A stretch of 64,000 nt of DNA from an uncultured Flavobacteriaceae bacterium (GCA_905479835.1 CAJQNZ010000009.1:62001-126000), one strand, 5' to 3'; counted from the stretch's first letter, positions 8,026-18,342 are shown. Numbers and translations: made by a program. The notes: generated from the sequence alone by a model not told the origin.

Positions 8026-8997
8026 ATGTCACAAATAGAACCTATTTTACAAGAAAACAAAAACAGATTTGTGATTTTTCCAATTCAACATCACGATATT
8101 TGGGATTGGTATAAAAAGCAACAGGCAATGATCTGGACTGCAGAAGAAATAGATTTGGAGCCAGACATTAAAGACTGGGAGCATAAATTGACTGATGATG
8201 AACGTTATTTTATAAAACATGTTCTTGCATTTTTTGCGGCGAGTGATGGAATTGTAAATGAAAACCTTGCTGAAAACTTTGTGAATGAAGTGCAATATTC
8301 AGAAGCAAAATTCTTTTATGGATTTCAAATTATGATGGAGAATGTACATTCAGAGGTATATTCATTATTGATTGACACTTATGTGAAGAACGAAGCAGAA
8401 AAGGATGAATTATTTAGGGCTATTGAAGTGTTTCCGGCTATTAAAGAAAAGGCTGAATGGGCATTGAAATGGATAGATAGCGATAGTTTTGCTGAGAGAT
8501 TAATAGCATTTGCAGCAGTTGAAGGTATTTTCTTTTCAGGAAGTTTTTGCTCAATCTTTTGGATGAAAAAAAGAGGATTACTTCCAGGATTAGCATTCTC
8601 AAATGAATTAATTTCAAGAGATGAAGGTTTACATTGTGACTTTGCAGTGCACCTCCATAATAATCATATGGTAAATAAAGTGCCAAAGGAAAGAATTACA
8701 AAAATTTTAACCGATGCTTTAGATATAGAAAGAGGATTTATTACAGAATCATTACCAGTAAGTTTGATAGGAATGAATGCTAAGTTGATGACACAATATT
8801 TAGAATTTGTCACAGATAGATTGTTACAAGAGTTTGGATGTGAAAAGGTATATAATTCTACCAATCCTTTTGATTTTATGGAAATGATTTCATTGGAAGG
8901 AAAAACAAACTTCTTTGAAAAAAGAGTTTCTGAATATCAGAAAGCAGGTGTTAAATCCGGAGGAACAGGAAGCATTTCTTTTGACGCTGATTTTTAA
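8026..8997 (+). CDS. nrdB: Class Ia ribonucleotide reductase, beta (small) subunit
   Basis: Houses the diiron-tyrosyl radical used by NrdA to reduce ribonucleotides. From ATG at 8026 the protein is 323 residues, starting [12 protein letters not shown], the usual start of this family in Flavobacteria; the in-frame ATG at 7930 would add 32 residues without homology. Iron ligands and radical are visible: Asp in FFAASDGIV, the ENVHSEVY block (Glu, His and, four residues on, the radical Tyr), Glu in FAAVEGIFF, and [11 protein letters not shown] (Glu, His). The C-terminus ends DADF, the tail that docks to the alpha subunit. nrdA follows after a 187-base spacer containing three hairpins. Confidence 0.96.
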   Translation: MSQIEPILQENKNRFVIFPIQHHDIWDWYKKQQAMIWTAEEIDLEPDIKDWEHKLTDDERYFIKHVLAFFAASDGIVNENLAENFVNEVQYSEAKFFYGFQIMMENVHSEVYSLLIDTYVKNEAEKDELFRAIEVFPAIKEKAEWALKWIDSDSFAERLIAFAAVEGIFFSGSFCSIFWMKKRGLLPGLAFSNELISRDEGLHCDFAVHLHNNHMVNKVPKERITKILTDALDIERGFITESLPVSLIGMNAKLMTQYLEFVTDRLLQEFGCEKVYNSTNPFDFMEMISLEGKTNFFEKRVSEYQKAGVKSGGTGSISFDADF

Positions 8998-9016
8998 AAA
9001 AACCCCCATAAAATGG

Positions 9017-9107
9017 CACTTTTTTAATTGAAAAGTGACCAATATTTTGTTTCCATATTTTTTGGAAACTTTCAAAAATTACATCTGTTTGACTTTTTAA
9101 TTCAAAC
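9017..9107. promoter_or_regulatory. Three consecutive stem-loops in the nrdB-nrdA spacer
   Basis: Stem 1: CACTTTT 9017-9023 with AAAAGTG 9031-9037, 7-base loop. Stem 2: GTTTCCA 9049-9055 with TGGAAAC 9063-9069, 7-base loop. Stem 3: GTTTGA 9087-9092 with TCAAAC 9102-9107. None is followed by a long T-run, so simple termination is not obvious; attenuation, RNA processing or protein binding are all possible. Confidence 0.45.
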
Positions 9108-9134
9108 GGTAATAAAACAATAACCTAAACCAAA

Positions 9135-9150
9135 TTCTAGAATTCTAGAA
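9135..9150. promoter_or_regulatory. 16-bp perfect palindrome upstream of nrdA
   Basis: TTCTAGAATTCTAGAA is self-complementary and also reads as two direct copies of ATTCTAGA. It ends 34 bases before the nrdA ATG, a suitable place for an operator. The binding protein is unknown. Confidence 0.45.
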
Positions 9151-9184
9151 ATTTTAAAAGGCTAACCAAAAAACTATTAAAAGT

Positions 9185-11563
9185 ATGTTTGTAGTAAAAA
9201 GAGACGGCAGAAAAGAACCAGTGATGTTCGATAAAATCACGGCAAGAATTCGTAAAATGTGTTATGGATTAAATAAAATAGTAGAACCTACTAAAGTCGC
9301 CATGAGAGTAATTGAAGGTTTATATGATGGAGTTACAACGTCAGAATTGGACAACCTTGCTGCTGAAACTGCTGCAACAATGACTGTTCAACATCCTGAT
9401 TATGCAAAACTTGCTGCAAGAGTTGCTGTTTCTAATTTACATAAGAATACCAAAAAAACATTTTCAGAGGTTGTCACGGATTTGTATGAATATGTAAATC
9501 CAAGAACTGAAAAAAAAGCACCATTAATTGCAGATGATACTTACAAAGTAATTATGGACAATGCTGCTAAGTTGGATTCTACAATTATTTATAATCGTGA
9601 TTTTAATTACGATTATTTTGGTTTTAAAACATTAGAGCGTTCTTATTTATTAAAATTAAATGGAGAAATTGCAGAGCGTCCACAACATATGTTGATGCGT
9701 GTTGCTGTAGGTATTCATGGGAATGATCTTGATGAGGCGATTGCAACATATGAGTTGATGAGTAAAAAATTCTTTACACATGCTACACCTACATTATTTA
9801 ATGCTGGAACACCTAAACCTCAAATGTCTTCTTGTTTTTTACTTCAAATGCAAGACGATAGTATTGACGGAATTTATGACACTTTAAAACAAACGGCTAA
9901 AATTTCACAATCTGCTGGTGGAATAGGATTGTCTATTCATAATGTACGAGCAACAGGATCTTATATAAGAGGGACTAATGGTACTTCTAACGGTATTGTA
10001 CCAATGTTGAAAGTATATAATGATACTGCAAGATATGTAGATCAAGGAGGAGGAAAGCGTAAAGGATCATTTGCCATGTATATTGAACCATGGCATGCAG
10101 ATGTATTTGAATTTTTAGATTTAAGAAAAAATACAGGAAAAGAAGAAATGAGAGCGCGTGATTTATTTTATGCAATGTGGATTCCTGATTTATTCATGAA
10201 ACGTGTACAAGAAGATGGTGAATGGACATTGATGTGTCCAAACGAATGCCCTCATTTATTTGACACCTACGGAGACGAGTTTGAAAAATTGTATGAAGGC
10301 TATGAGCAAGTAGGCAAAGGGCGTAAAAAGATAAAGGCACGTGAATTGTGGGAAAAAATCTTAGAAGCGCAGATTGAGACAGGAAATCCTTATATGTTGT
10401 ATAAAGATGCGGCAAATCGTAAGTCCAACCAGAAAAATCTTGGAACAATTCGTTCTTCCAATCTTTGTACAGAGATTATGGAATACACTGCCAAAGACGA
10501 AGTTGCAGTATGTAACTTAGCATCTATTGCAGTATCAATGTTTGTAAGTGAAGATAAAGAAGGAAAGAAATATTTCAATCACAAAAAACTATTTGATGTA
10601 ACCAAAAAAGTTACACGTAATCTAGATACAGTTATCGATAGAAATTATTATCCAGTAATTGAAGCTCAAAACTCTAATTTCCGTCACAGACCAGTAGGAC
10701 TTGGGATTCAAGGATTGGCAGATGCATTTATTCAATTGCGATTACCATTTACTTCTGATGAAGCGAAGCAATTGAATCAAGAGATATTCGAAACATTGTA
10801 TTTTGCCGCTGTTACTTCTTCAATGGAAATCGCAAAAGCAAAAGAGCCATATTCAACATTTAAAGGTTCACCAATGAGTGAAGGAGAATTCCAATTTAAT
10901 ATGTGGAATGTCTCAGAAGATGATTTAAGCGGACGATGGGATTGGAAGAAACTACGTAAGCAAGTAATGAAACACGGTGTAAGAAATTCATTATTGGTTG
11001 CACCAATGCCAACGGCTTCTACCTCACAGATTCTTGGAAACAACGAAGCGTTTGAACCATATACATCTAACATTTATACGCGTAGAGTATTATCAGGAGA
11101 ATTTATTGTTGTAAACAAGCATCTATTAGAAGATTTAGTAGAATTGAATCTATGGGATAATGACATGAAAGAAAGTATCATGCGCGCTAATGGTTCTATC
11201 CAACATATCGAAGAAATCCCTCAAGACCTGAAAGAACTGTATAAGACAGTTTGGGAATTGAGTATGAAAGACATTATTGATATGGCACGTCAGAGAGGAT
11301 ATTTTATTGATCAATCTCAATCGATGAACTTGTTTATGCAAGATCCAGATTACGCGAAATTAACTTCAATGCATTTCTACGCATGGAAAAGTGGTTTAAA
11401 AACAGGAATGTATTATCTAAGAACAAAAGCGGCAGTAAATGCAACACAGTTTACACTTTCTAAAAAGAAAGATGAAGAAAAACCATTGACTCCAGAAGAA
11501 TTAAAAGAAATGTTGATCGCATCACAGAACAATCCAGACGATTGTGAAATGTGTGGGTCTTAG
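9185..11563 (+). CDS. nrdA: Class Ia ribonucleotide reductase, alpha (large) subunit
   Basis: Reduces ribonucleoside diphosphates to deoxyribonucleotides with NrdB. 792 residues. An ATP-cone regulatory domain occupies about residues 1-90 ([18 protein letters not shown]). Active-site elements visible: the first redox Cys in QMSSCFLLQ near 218, the loop NLCTEIMEY with catalytic Asn, Cys and Glu near 425-433, the second thiol in [10 protein letters not shown], the tyrosine relay near the C-terminal third (AAVNATQF block) and a C-terminal CEMCGS swinging thiol pair. The ATP cone implies allosteric control by ATP/dATP. Followed by a strong terminator. Confidence 0.97.
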   Translation: MFVVKRDGRKEPVMFDKITARIRKMCYGLNKIVEPTKVAMRVIEGLYDGVTTSELDNLAAETAATMTVQHPDYAKLAARVAVSNLHKNTKKTFSEVVTDLYEYVNPRTEKKAPLIADDTYKVIMDNAAKLDSTIIYNRDFNYDYFGFKTLERSYLLKLNGEIAERPQHMLMRVAVGIHGNDLDEAIATYELMSKKFFTHATPTLFNAGTPKPQMSSCFLLQMQDDSIDGIYDTLKQTAKISQSAGGIGLSIHNVRATGSYIRGTNGTSNGIVPMLKVYNDTARYVDQGGGKRKGSFAMYIEPWHADVFEFLDLRKNTGKEEMRARDLFYAMWIPDLFMKRVQEDGEWTLMCPNECPHLFDTYGDEFEKLYEGYEQVGKGRKKIKARELWEKILEAQIETGNPYMLYKDAANRKSNQKNLGTIRSSNLCTEIMEYTAKDEVAVCNLASIAVSMFVSEDKEGKKYFNHKKLFDVTKKVTRNLDTVIDRNYYPVIEAQNSNFRHRPVGLGIQGLADAFIQLRLPFTSDEAKQLNQEIFETLYFAAVTSSMEIAKAKEPYSTFKGSPMSEGEFQFNMWNVSEDDLSGRWDWKKLRKQVMKHGVRNSLLVAPMPTASTSQILGNNEAFEPYTSNIYTRRVLSGEFIVVNKHLLEDLVELNLWDNDMKESIMRANGSIQHIEEIPQDLKELYKTVWELSMKDIIDMARQRGYFIDQSQSMNLFMQDPDYAKLTSMHFYAWKSGLKTGMYYLRTKAAVNATQFTLSKKKDEEKPLTPEELKEMLIASQNNPDDCEMCGS

Positions 11564-11586
11564 ATTTATTTAATCCCAAAGTTTTT

Positions 11587-11626
11587 AAAACCTCAGCAAA
11601 TTAAAATTTGTTGAGGTTTTTTATTT
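11587..11626 (+). terminator. Rho-independent terminator of nrdA
   Basis: Arms 11587-11602 and 11605-11620 pair over about 15 bases (AAAACCTCAGCAAATT with its complement, one G-T wobble), followed by a T-rich tail. Confidence 0.85.
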
Positions 11627-11638
11627 ATCAGGAACTAT

Positions 11639-11646
11639 TATATTTG
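11639..11646 (+). promoter_or_regulatory. -7 promoter box for the tudor-like protein gene
   Basis: TATATTTG, exact TAnnTTTG, 20 bases before the ATG and just after the nrdA terminator, so the gene has its own promoter. Confidence 0.5.
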
Positions 11647-11666
11647 ACTATTAAAATTTAAGAATC

Positions 11667-12191
11667 ATGAAAATACTAGGAATAGGATCAAGAATAAAAC
11701 ATGCAGAATATGGATTAGGAGTTGTGACCAATGTCACTGCCATACATTATTGGGTAACTTTTATAGAAGCAGGACTAGAAACCATCGATATTGACAGTGA
11801 TATAGAAGTAATTGACGCAGTAGAAGATGAAGTAGATACAGTGAGTTTTTATGAAGTGGAAAGTACATTAAGAAGTATCTTAAAAAAATGGAGCGACGCT
11901 TCAGAAATTGTTCCTATCGCTGATAAATGGAAAGGAGGCAACCTTATTCTAGAGCCCAAAGACACCAATCTTCAAAGTAAAGAAATTCCAATTGGCACTT
12001 TCTTTCATAAGATCGTAATGGTAAGAGATCGAATAAGAGTGATGGAGCAGAAAATAAACTCAAGTAATCTAGACGATCAGGATAAAGTGGATTTACAACA
12101 ATATATTACGCGTATATACGGAAGTTTTACAACTTTCAATGTACTGTTTAAGAATAAGTCTCAACAATTCTCGGGAAGTAAAAAGAACTAG
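11667..12191 (+). CDS. Conserved protein with N-terminal tudor/SH3-like domain
   Basis: 174 residues, no signal peptide. The first 50 residues (GSRIKHAEYGLGVVTNV...YWVTF) resemble the small tudor-like fold found at the C-terminus of UvrD/PcrA helicases and in CarD-type proteins, where it binds RNA polymerase or nucleic acid. The rest is acidic then helical, with no motif I recognise. It is transcribed alone between two terminators. A role in DNA or transcription is a guess from fold resemblance. Confidence 0.6.
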   Translation: MKILGIGSRIKHAEYGLGVVTNVTAIHYWVTFIEAGLETIDIDSDIEVIDAVEDEVDTVSFYEVESTLRSILKKWSDASEIVPIADKWKGGNLILEPKDTNLQSKEIPIGTFFHKIVMVRDRIRVMEQKINSSNLDDQDKVDLQQYITRIYGSFTTFNVLFKNKSQQFSGSKKN

Positions 12192-12204
12192 AGTATTAAA
12201 GCAT

Positions 12205-12236
12205 AAAAAAAGGCGCTAATTAGCGCCTTTTTTTAT
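12205..12236. terminator. Bidirectional terminator
   Basis: The perfect palindrome AGGCGCTAATTAGCGCCT (12211-12228) is flanked by A-run and T-run, closing both the tudor-like gene and the convergent phosphate transporter gene. Confidence 0.88.
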
Positions 12237-12248
12237 AATAAAGAATTA

Positions 12249-14507
12249 CTATTCTCTTGAAGCATGTGCTTCCAATAAATTCATAGTTGCTTTTATTAAA
12301 TCTTCTGTTTCTAATAATATACTAAAGTATAATGTAGTGTTTTTAGGACTTGATTCTGTAGTTCTAGTTCGCTCAACTTGGATTTGTGCATATTTAGAAA
12401 CATCTTTAAGCAGTGCTTGTTTTTCTTCTAATAAAGATGAAATCTGATTAAAAGCTTGTAGGTCAAACACAGCACTTGTTTTAGTAAGCACCTCATTTAA
12501 TTTTACACTAATTTCTTTTAACTCTTTAGCTTGATTTTTATTTAATGCTTTATGATTATTATTAATATGTTTATGACTCACCTTAGAAATAAATCCAACT
12601 GACTGAGCAATATCTTGAATATCACCGATTACATCAATATAAAAAGTACTTGCCCTTACAGATGTCTCATCTAGATTTTTAATGAAGTAGAAAATATTAT
12701 TTTGTAAATCTTCAATTTCATCTTCTAATTTTACAACTGTTTTTCTAGTTTTCTTTAAGGTAGGTAAATCTTGGTTTATTAAACCATTTATAGCACTTTC
12801 ATTTATTTTACTAACTCTTTTTAACGCTTTAGAAATATTAGATGCACTTTCCTTAATCACACCTTGGACTGATTTACTCTCAGTTCTATATAAAGTATCT
12901 TCTGCTTTTGTTTCTTTTGATGATTTAACATGCTTTATTGAATTTCTAACCAATAATAACACGGCTAAAAACAACAATACAGCAATCATAGAAGCACCTC
13001 CTAAATGAATTAGATAAGCAGCAACTCCTGCAGCAATAAATGCCGTAATGGCTGTTCCAAACCATCCGCCAATGACATTTAATACTCCAGCAACTCGATA
13101 TACTGCACTCTCACTTCCCCATGCTCTATCAGCAAGCGATGTACCCATAGCAACCATAAATGTTACATATGTTGTAGATAATGGTAATTTATATGAAGTA
13201 GCAATAGAAATTAAAATTCCAGCAACCATTAAGTTTACAGCTGCACGAACCATATCAAATGCTGGTAATTCATGAGTTTTACCTTGCGCTAGTTCAATTA
13301 TAGGTTTTTCAAACTGTTCCTCAATTTTATTTTTTGCTGAAGACGGCAATACATAAGAAATATATTTAGAGAGTAACATTGCACCTCTTACCAATCCTCT
13401 AGACAAGAAATTTGGTTGGAAACGTTCTTGAGTTTCACCTTGACTTGATAAATCTAAAGATGTTTTTAAAACACCTCGAGATTTACTAGAAAACCATAAT
13501 GTCAATACCATGATCATTCCTGCAATAAATAATAACAGGGTTGGCGTTGGTACTTTTTTACCTAAAACATCCATTGCAAATTCCGTTGCTGGAATTCCAC
13601 TTCCGACCCAAGCCTCATATGATTGCCAAGCAGCGATAGGAACTCCAATAAAGTTTACCAAATCATTTCCTGCAAATGCCAATGCCAATGCAAATGTTCC
13701 TACAATAATTATAAGTTTGTAAATATTAATTTTGAAGAAATTAATAAATACATAGGACAATACTGACCATATCACAAAACTCACTGCAACAATAGAAAAC
13801 ACATTATCTTCAAGGAAATCTTTAATAGTGGCTCCTCCTATAAAATCAAAACTTTGTTTTGCAATATCTGCACCTTTAATTCCCTTCATTAATATGAAGT
13901 ATACCATTGATGTTAATGCAACACCACCAAACAATGCTCCAACCCATTTTGCTTTCTTTTCAAAATTAAAAGATAATAACAAACGAGAAATATATTGAAC
14001 AAAAGCACCGACTGAAAATGCAACTACTACAGAAAGTAATATTCCAAAAATAATTTGTGTTGCTTTAGCTGTATTAATATAATTAGTTACTTCAGAAAAA
14101 CTCCCACCATCAGCACCAATTTTAATCAATGCAACAGCAACAGCAGCACCCAATAATTCAAATACAATAGAAACTGTAGTTGAAGTAGGCATACCAAGCG
14201 TATTGAAAAAATCCAATAAAAGAATGTCGGTAATCATAACCGCCATAAAGATGATCATGATATCACTAAACATAAACATGCCAGGATTAAAAATACCCTT
14301 CCTTGCTACTTCCATCATTCCGCTAGAAAAAATAGCTCCACAAGCAATACCAATACTTGCTACAATCATTATGGTTCTGAAAGAAATTGCTTTAGAACCT
14401 ACAGCAGAATTTAAAAAGTTTACTGCATCATTACTGACACCTACCACTAAATCAGCAATAGCAAGTATCGCAAGAGCGACAATCATTAATAAGTAAATAT
14501 TATCCAT
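12249..14507 (-). CDS. PiT-family inorganic phosphate transporter with C-terminal PhoU-like domain
   Basis: 752 residues. The N-terminal PiT signature GVSNDAVNFLNSAVGSKA is at about 23-40 and a second, inverted-copy signature lies further on (LVNFIG and the S-TYVTFMVAMGTSLADRAWG block). About ten hydrophobic helices end near residue 530. The last 220 residues are hydrophilic and helical, resembling the DUF47/PhoU-like domain that is usually a separate protein next to PiT. It imports phosphate across the inner membrane, driven by an ion gradient. A porin gene lies 73 bases upstream on the same strand, so outer- and inner-membrane steps are encoded together. Confidence 0.9.
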   Translation of the reverse strand: MDNIYLLMIVALAILAIADLVVGVSNDAVNFLNSAVGSKAISFRTIMIVASIGIACGAIFSSGMMEVARKGIFNPGMFMFSDIMIIFMAVMITDILLLDFFNTLGMPTSTTVSIVFELLGAAVAVALIKIGADGGSFSEVTNYINTAKATQIIFGILLSVVVAFSVGAFVQYISRLLLSFNFEKKAKWVGALFGGVALTSMVYFILMKGIKGADIAKQSFDFIGGATIKDFLEDNVFSIVAVSFVIWSVLSYVFINFFKINIYKLIIIVGTFALALAFAGNDLVNFIGVPIAAWQSYEAWVGSGIPATEFAMDVLGKKVPTPTLLLFIAGMIMVLTLWFSSKSRGVLKTSLDLSSQGETQERFQPNFLSRGLVRGAMLLSKYISYVLPSSAKNKIEEQFEKPIIELAQGKTHELPAFDMVRAAVNLMVAGILISIATSYKLPLSTTYVTFMVAMGTSLADRAWGSESAVYRVAGVLNVIGGWFGTAITAFIAAGVAAYLIHLGGASMIAVLLFLAVLLLVRNSIKHVKSSKETKAEDTLYRTESKSVQGVIKESASNISKALKRVSKINESAINGLINQDLPTLKKTRKTVVKLEDEIEDLQNNIFYFIKNLDETSVRASTFYIDVIGDIQDIAQSVGFISKVSHKHINNNHKALNKNQAKELKEISVKLNEVLTKTSAVFDLQAFNQISSLLEEKQALLKDVSKYAQIQVERTRTTESSPKNTTLYFSILLETEDLIKATMNLLEAHASRE

Positions 14508-14580
14508 TTTTTATTGTTTTAATGTGTTGTAAAAATAATTTGTAATTATTAGTTAAATGTTACCTGAATGTTATGATTTC

Positions 14581-15783
14581 TTAAAAGTGTATGTCAAACT
14601 GTAGTCTATACATTAAACCATTATTACTTTCGTCCTTAGACATATAACTAATATCAGATTGAATCTTTAATTTATGACCAGCAATATATTTAGAAACACC
14701 CAACGTATACTGATCCTCAGGATTTTTACCTGTAACACTTTTATTCAATTCAATGTTGGTATATCTTCCTGAAATTTCCCAGTCCTTTGCAAGTAAATAT
14801 CCAGCTTGTAAATTTAATCCATTTCCTACTTGAACTTCGTCACCAGTTAAAGTTCCATCTGAGTTTTTAGCAAAAGGATCTTTAGCATCTCTATCAGCAT
14901 ATTCCGCCATTAAAGAAAATCCTTGATATTTAAACATTGCATCAATAAAAACAGTATTGATATTTGTTTCATAGAAACCGTCATCCGTTACCATGTAAGA
15001 CCCTTGATTACTTCTATTTTTTACAGCATTATTGTTATGATCATAAGTAACTCCAATGGCCAGTTTCGCATTTTTTTCACGATTTAAATCACTTCCAGAA
15101 TAATCTCCTTTACTCGCAAAGTTTCCAAAAGGAAGAAATTCTAATCTTCCCGTATATTGATGTCCACCGATATTTCCTGTAGTAATATTTCTACCTTCAC
15201 CTTGAGCAATAGAGAAAATTTCTTTTACGATAAATTTTTCTGACAAATTAAAATGATGTCTTAATTGAATGCCTACATCTCTATCAATATTGAAACGACT
15301 ATTTAAAAGAGAACGATCAACTTGTTGTAAGTTTCCTGAAGATACTACACGTTCTCTGTTTCCAGGTAATTTAGTCTGACCAAACCACAATTCAAAATTT
15401 TCATGAAAATTCCATTTTACAACAGCATCAAGAATATATCTAGGAGCATTACTTGTAAATTCAGAAGCTCCAGAAATATCTCTATTCGACAATCCTAGTT
15501 CGATTTTGTATTTTAACTTAGGTGAAAAAGCAAATCCGTCAAACTTTAAACGAGCACGACGTACAAGGAAATTTGATTCTGGATTGGTTAAATCGCCTTC
15601 TTCAATATCCCATGAATTGACACTTAGAAATTGCATTCTAGCCCCTATTTTCATAGTAAAAGTACTATCTTTTCCTACTAGATTAAATAATCCTTTTCCA
15701 AATTTAGGTGCGTTTGTTTCTTGCGCGTTTACAATGATAAATGTAAATATAAAGCATACAAGAAGTATGTTTTTTAGTTTCAT
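14581..15783 (-). CDS. Phosphate-selective porin (OprO/OprP family)
   Basis: 400 residues with a clear signal peptide (MKLKNILLVCFIFTFIIVNAQ). The mature part starts with KIGARMQFLSVNSWD and contains alternating-polarity strands, a RRARLKFDGFAFSPKLKYKIELGLSNRD block and ends with a C-terminal aromatic strand (YRLQFDIHF), as in 16-strand phosphate porins. It precedes a PiT phosphate transporter by 73 bases on the same strand. No Pho-box can be asserted. Confidence 0.88.
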   Translation of the reverse strand: MKLKNILLVCFIFTFIIVNAQETNAPKFGKGLFNLVGKDSTFTMKIGARMQFLSVNSWDIEEGDLTNPESNFLVRRARLKFDGFAFSPKLKYKIELGLSNRDISGASEFTSNAPRYILDAVVKWNFHENFELWFGQTKLPGNRERVVSSGNLQQVDRSLLNSRFNIDRDVGIQLRHHFNLSEKFIVKEIFSIAQGEGRNITTGNIGGHQYTGRLEFLPFGNFASKGDYSGSDLNREKNAKLAIGVTYDHNNNAVKNRSNQGSYMVTDDGFYETNINTVFIDAMFKYQGFSLMAEYADRDAKDPFAKNSDGTLTGDEVQVGNGLNLQAGYLLAKDWEISGRYTNIELNKSVTGKNPEDQYTLGVSKYIAGHKLKIQSDISYMSKDESNNGLMYRLQFDIHF

Positions 15784-15949
15784 AAAAGTATTAGTTTTTG
15801 TCTTTGCAAATAACTGATACTAATGTAAATTTAACGTTAACAGACTATTACTATAATAATAATTTTACACTTTAAAAATAGTAGTTAAAAAAGTTGTTAT
15901 AATAAAATATAGCAGTATAATTTGATCTTTTAAAAAATTATTAAAAATC

Positions 15950-16288
15950 ATGGATATATTATATATTTGTAAAAAAAAGAAATTGTTAAAAAAATCTATT
16001 TCTACACTACTATTGTTTTTATTTTTGGGAATAGTCATTTCACCAACAGCAATTATTGTGATTGATAGCAGTATAGATATTTCTTTTTTTAATGAGTTTA
16101 CAGAAGAAAGTGAGGAAAAAGGAAATAAAAAGAATAGTGAGATAGAATCATTTTTTTTTGAAAGCGCTTTAAAAGTTCAGACACTTATTTTAATTCAAAA
16201 AAAAAAGAGAGCCTTCTATGTATTTAAAAAATATGTAAAGCCTCATTTAAACTTAGTTTTTCCACCTCCTGATTATTTATTCTTTTAA
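15950..16288 (+). CDS. Small single-pass membrane protein upstream of sulP
   Basis: 112 residues, not recognised. Lys-rich N-terminus, one hydrophobic helix (ISTLLLFLFLGIVISPTAIIVI, about 18-38), an acidic/Lys-rich middle (TEESEEKGNKKN) and a C-terminus rich in aromatic residues and prolines ending PPPDYLFF. It may be anchored by the helix or processed as a signal peptide. It ends 87 bases before the SulP start on the same strand, so a shared transcript and an accessory role are plausible but unproven. Good coding appearance, but could also be a non-conserved ORF. Confidence 0.5.
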   Translation: MDILYICKKKKLLKKSISTLLLFLFLGIVISPTAIIVIDSSIDISFFNEFTEESEEKGNKKNSEIESFFFESALKVQTLILIQKKKRAFYVFKKYVKPHLNLVFPPPDYLFF

Positions 16289-16375
16289 AATCAGTCTTTT
16301 ACTTTTTTAATTCATTTCAATTTTTTATAGTCTCATATTAATTAAAGCTATAAAATTCACAACAAATTTAAAATT

Positions 16376-18238
16376 ATGAAGAATTTTTTTTCAAATATAA
16401 AAGGAGATGCATTTGGTGGTATTACCGCTGGAATTGTTGCATTACCACTAGCGCTTGCATTTGGTGTCTCATCAGGATTAGGTCCTAGCGCAGGCCTTTA
16501 TGGAGCTATTTTTATTAGTTTTTTTGCAGCTCTTTTTGGAGGTACAAGTACACAAATTTCTGGACCTACAGCTCCAATGACAGCTGTAAGTATGGTCGTT
16601 ATTGCCGCTATTATTGTTGCAAATGATGGTAGTGTAGAGAAAGCAATGCCAATTATTTTAACTGTATTCCTACTCGCAGGATTGATGCAAATTGTATTAG
16701 GTTTTCTAGGGATAGGACAATACATTCGATTTATACCATACCCTGTAGTTTCGGGTTTTATGACTGCAATTGGTGTTATAATACTCATTACACAAATACT
16801 ACCCTCTTTAGGCTATTATCCTAAAGAAGATATGAACTTTGTAGAACAATTTAAGCCTCAAGCAGAGGAACTTATTCTTGAAAATATTTTAAAAGAAGAA
16901 GCAGGAGAAGGTATATTGGTTCTTGAAGATTTTAGAGAAACCATTAACAGAGCCGAAAAAATTTCACAAGCAGATATATTAAAAGAATCACAGACATTAG
17001 CCACAAAAGAAGCTTCAGGAGTTTTAGGATCAATAAAAGTAATGCCTAGAGCATTAAAAAATATTAATTGGTTAGAATTGATATTAGCATTTGCAACAAT
17101 TTTTATAATTTATGGATTTAAGCGAATCACTACAGCAATTCCAAGCACTTTAGTTGCTCTAATTGTTGTTTCAGGCATTGCCATTGGATTTGGATTAAAC
17201 TATAGACCAATTGAAGAAATTCCTAGTGGATTACCAGTTCCGAATCTCGAAATTTTTACAGGTTTTAAGTTGAGTAATATTACTCCTTATATTTTTACAG
17301 CATTGACACTAGCATTATTGGGAGCGATTGATTCGCTTTTAACAAGTGTTGTTGCTGATAATATGACTAAAACGAAGCATAAACCAAATAAAGAATTAGT
17401 AGGTCAGGGTATTGGGAATAGTATTGCTGCCGTTTTTGGAGGTATTCCAGGAGCGGGTGCAACAATCCGTACAGTTGTAAATATTAATTCTGGAGGAAAA
17501 ACCAAATTATCAGGGATGATTGCAGGTGTAATGTTATTTATTATTCTACTAGCATTAGCTCCACTCGCTTCAAAAATCCCAGCAGCAGTTTTAGCAGGAA
17601 TTTTAATTACTGTAGGTATAGGTGTAATGGATTATAAAGGTTTAAAGGCAATTCCTAGTTTGCCAAAAGATATAAAGTTGGGGCCATTAAAATTGAGCTC
17701 AGAGGTTATGATTATGCTTGTAGTACTAGTACTATCTTCTTTTTGGAACTTGGTATATGCAGTAGGTATTGGTCTGGTAATAGCTTCTCTTATGTTCATG
17801 AAGAAAATTGGTGATTTAACAGGAGAACGTAGTGATGTCAAATCGTTAAAAAAAGAAGAAGCATGGGCAGACGAAATAGGATTTCCAAAAAACTTTAAAG
17901 AAGAGGTTTTTGTGAAGCATATTAAAGGGCCTTTATTTTTTGGTTCAACAAGTAACTTTCAGCAATTAACATTACAGATTCCAGATTCTGCGCATTTCGT
18001 TATTATGAGATTGGATAGAATGCAGTATATGGATCAGACTGGATTGTATGCGATGGAAGATATGTTACAAGATTTAAAAAGCAAGGATATTGACACTCTA
18101 TTTGTTGGTTTATTAAAACAACCAAGATATATGATGGAACGAATTGATATCATTCCAGATTTTATTGGTGAAGAAAAAATATTTGAAGATTTCGATAGTT
18201 GTATAGACTGGATTAAAGAGAATGTAGAGATTTCATAA
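16376..18238 (+). CDS. SulP-family anion transporter with STAS domain
   Basis: 620 residues. The N-terminal GDAFGGITAGIVALPLALAFGVSSGLGP is the SulP signature; about 10-12 helices follow, interrupted near residue 160-225 by a hydrophilic helical insert. A second conserved block is LLGAIDSLLTSVVADNMT...HKPNKELVGQGIGN near 315-345. A C-terminal STAS domain covers about 510-615 (HFVIMRLDRMQYMDQTGLYAMEDM). Substrate may be sulfate or bicarbonate; no carbonic anhydrase is adjacent. Possibly co-transcribed with the small membrane protein upstream and closed by a terminator. Confidence 0.92.
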   Translation: MKNFFSNIKGDAFGGITAGIVALPLALAFGVSSGLGPSAGLYGAIFISFFAALFGGTSTQISGPTAPMTAVSMVVIAAIIVANDGSVEKAMPIILTVFLLAGLMQIVLGFLGIGQYIRFIPYPVVSGFMTAIGVIILITQILPSLGYYPKEDMNFVEQFKPQAEELILENILKEEAGEGILVLEDFRETINRAEKISQADILKESQTLATKEASGVLGSIKVMPRALKNINWLELILAFATIFIIYGFKRITTAIPSTLVALIVVSGIAIGFGLNYRPIEEIPSGLPVPNLEIFTGFKLSNITPYIFTALTLALLGAIDSLLTSVVADNMTKTKHKPNKELVGQGIGNSIAAVFGGIPGAGATIRTVVNINSGGKTKLSGMIAGVMLFIILLALAPLASKIPAAVLAGILITVGIGVMDYKGLKAIPSLPKDIKLGPLKLSSEVMIMLVVLVLSSFWNLVYAVGIGLVIASLMFMKKIGDLTGERSDVKSLKKEEAWADEIGFPKNFKEEVFVKHIKGPLFFGSTSNFQQLTLQIPDSAHFVIMRLDRMQYMDQTGLYAMEDMLQDLKSKDIDTLFVGLLKQPRYMMERIDIIPDFIGEEKIFEDFDSCIDWIKENVEIS

Positions 18239-18263
18239 ATCACTTTAAAAAGTATGTTTTTAT

Positions 18264-18297
18264 AAAAGGGTTTGTCAATATTGGCAACCCTTTTTTT
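18264..18297 (+). terminator. Terminator of sulP
   Basis: AAAAGGGTT pairs with AACCCTTTT around an inner TGTC/GGCA stem and is followed by a T-run. Confidence 0.8.
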
Positions 18298-18342
18298 GTC
18301 AAGTTTATTCTTCTATTTTTTTATCAAAAACCACTATATTGC

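Noticed and set aside
13510-13722. Plus-strand open frames opposite the PiT gene
   Set aside because: Low-complexity antisense of transmembrane helices, not a gene.
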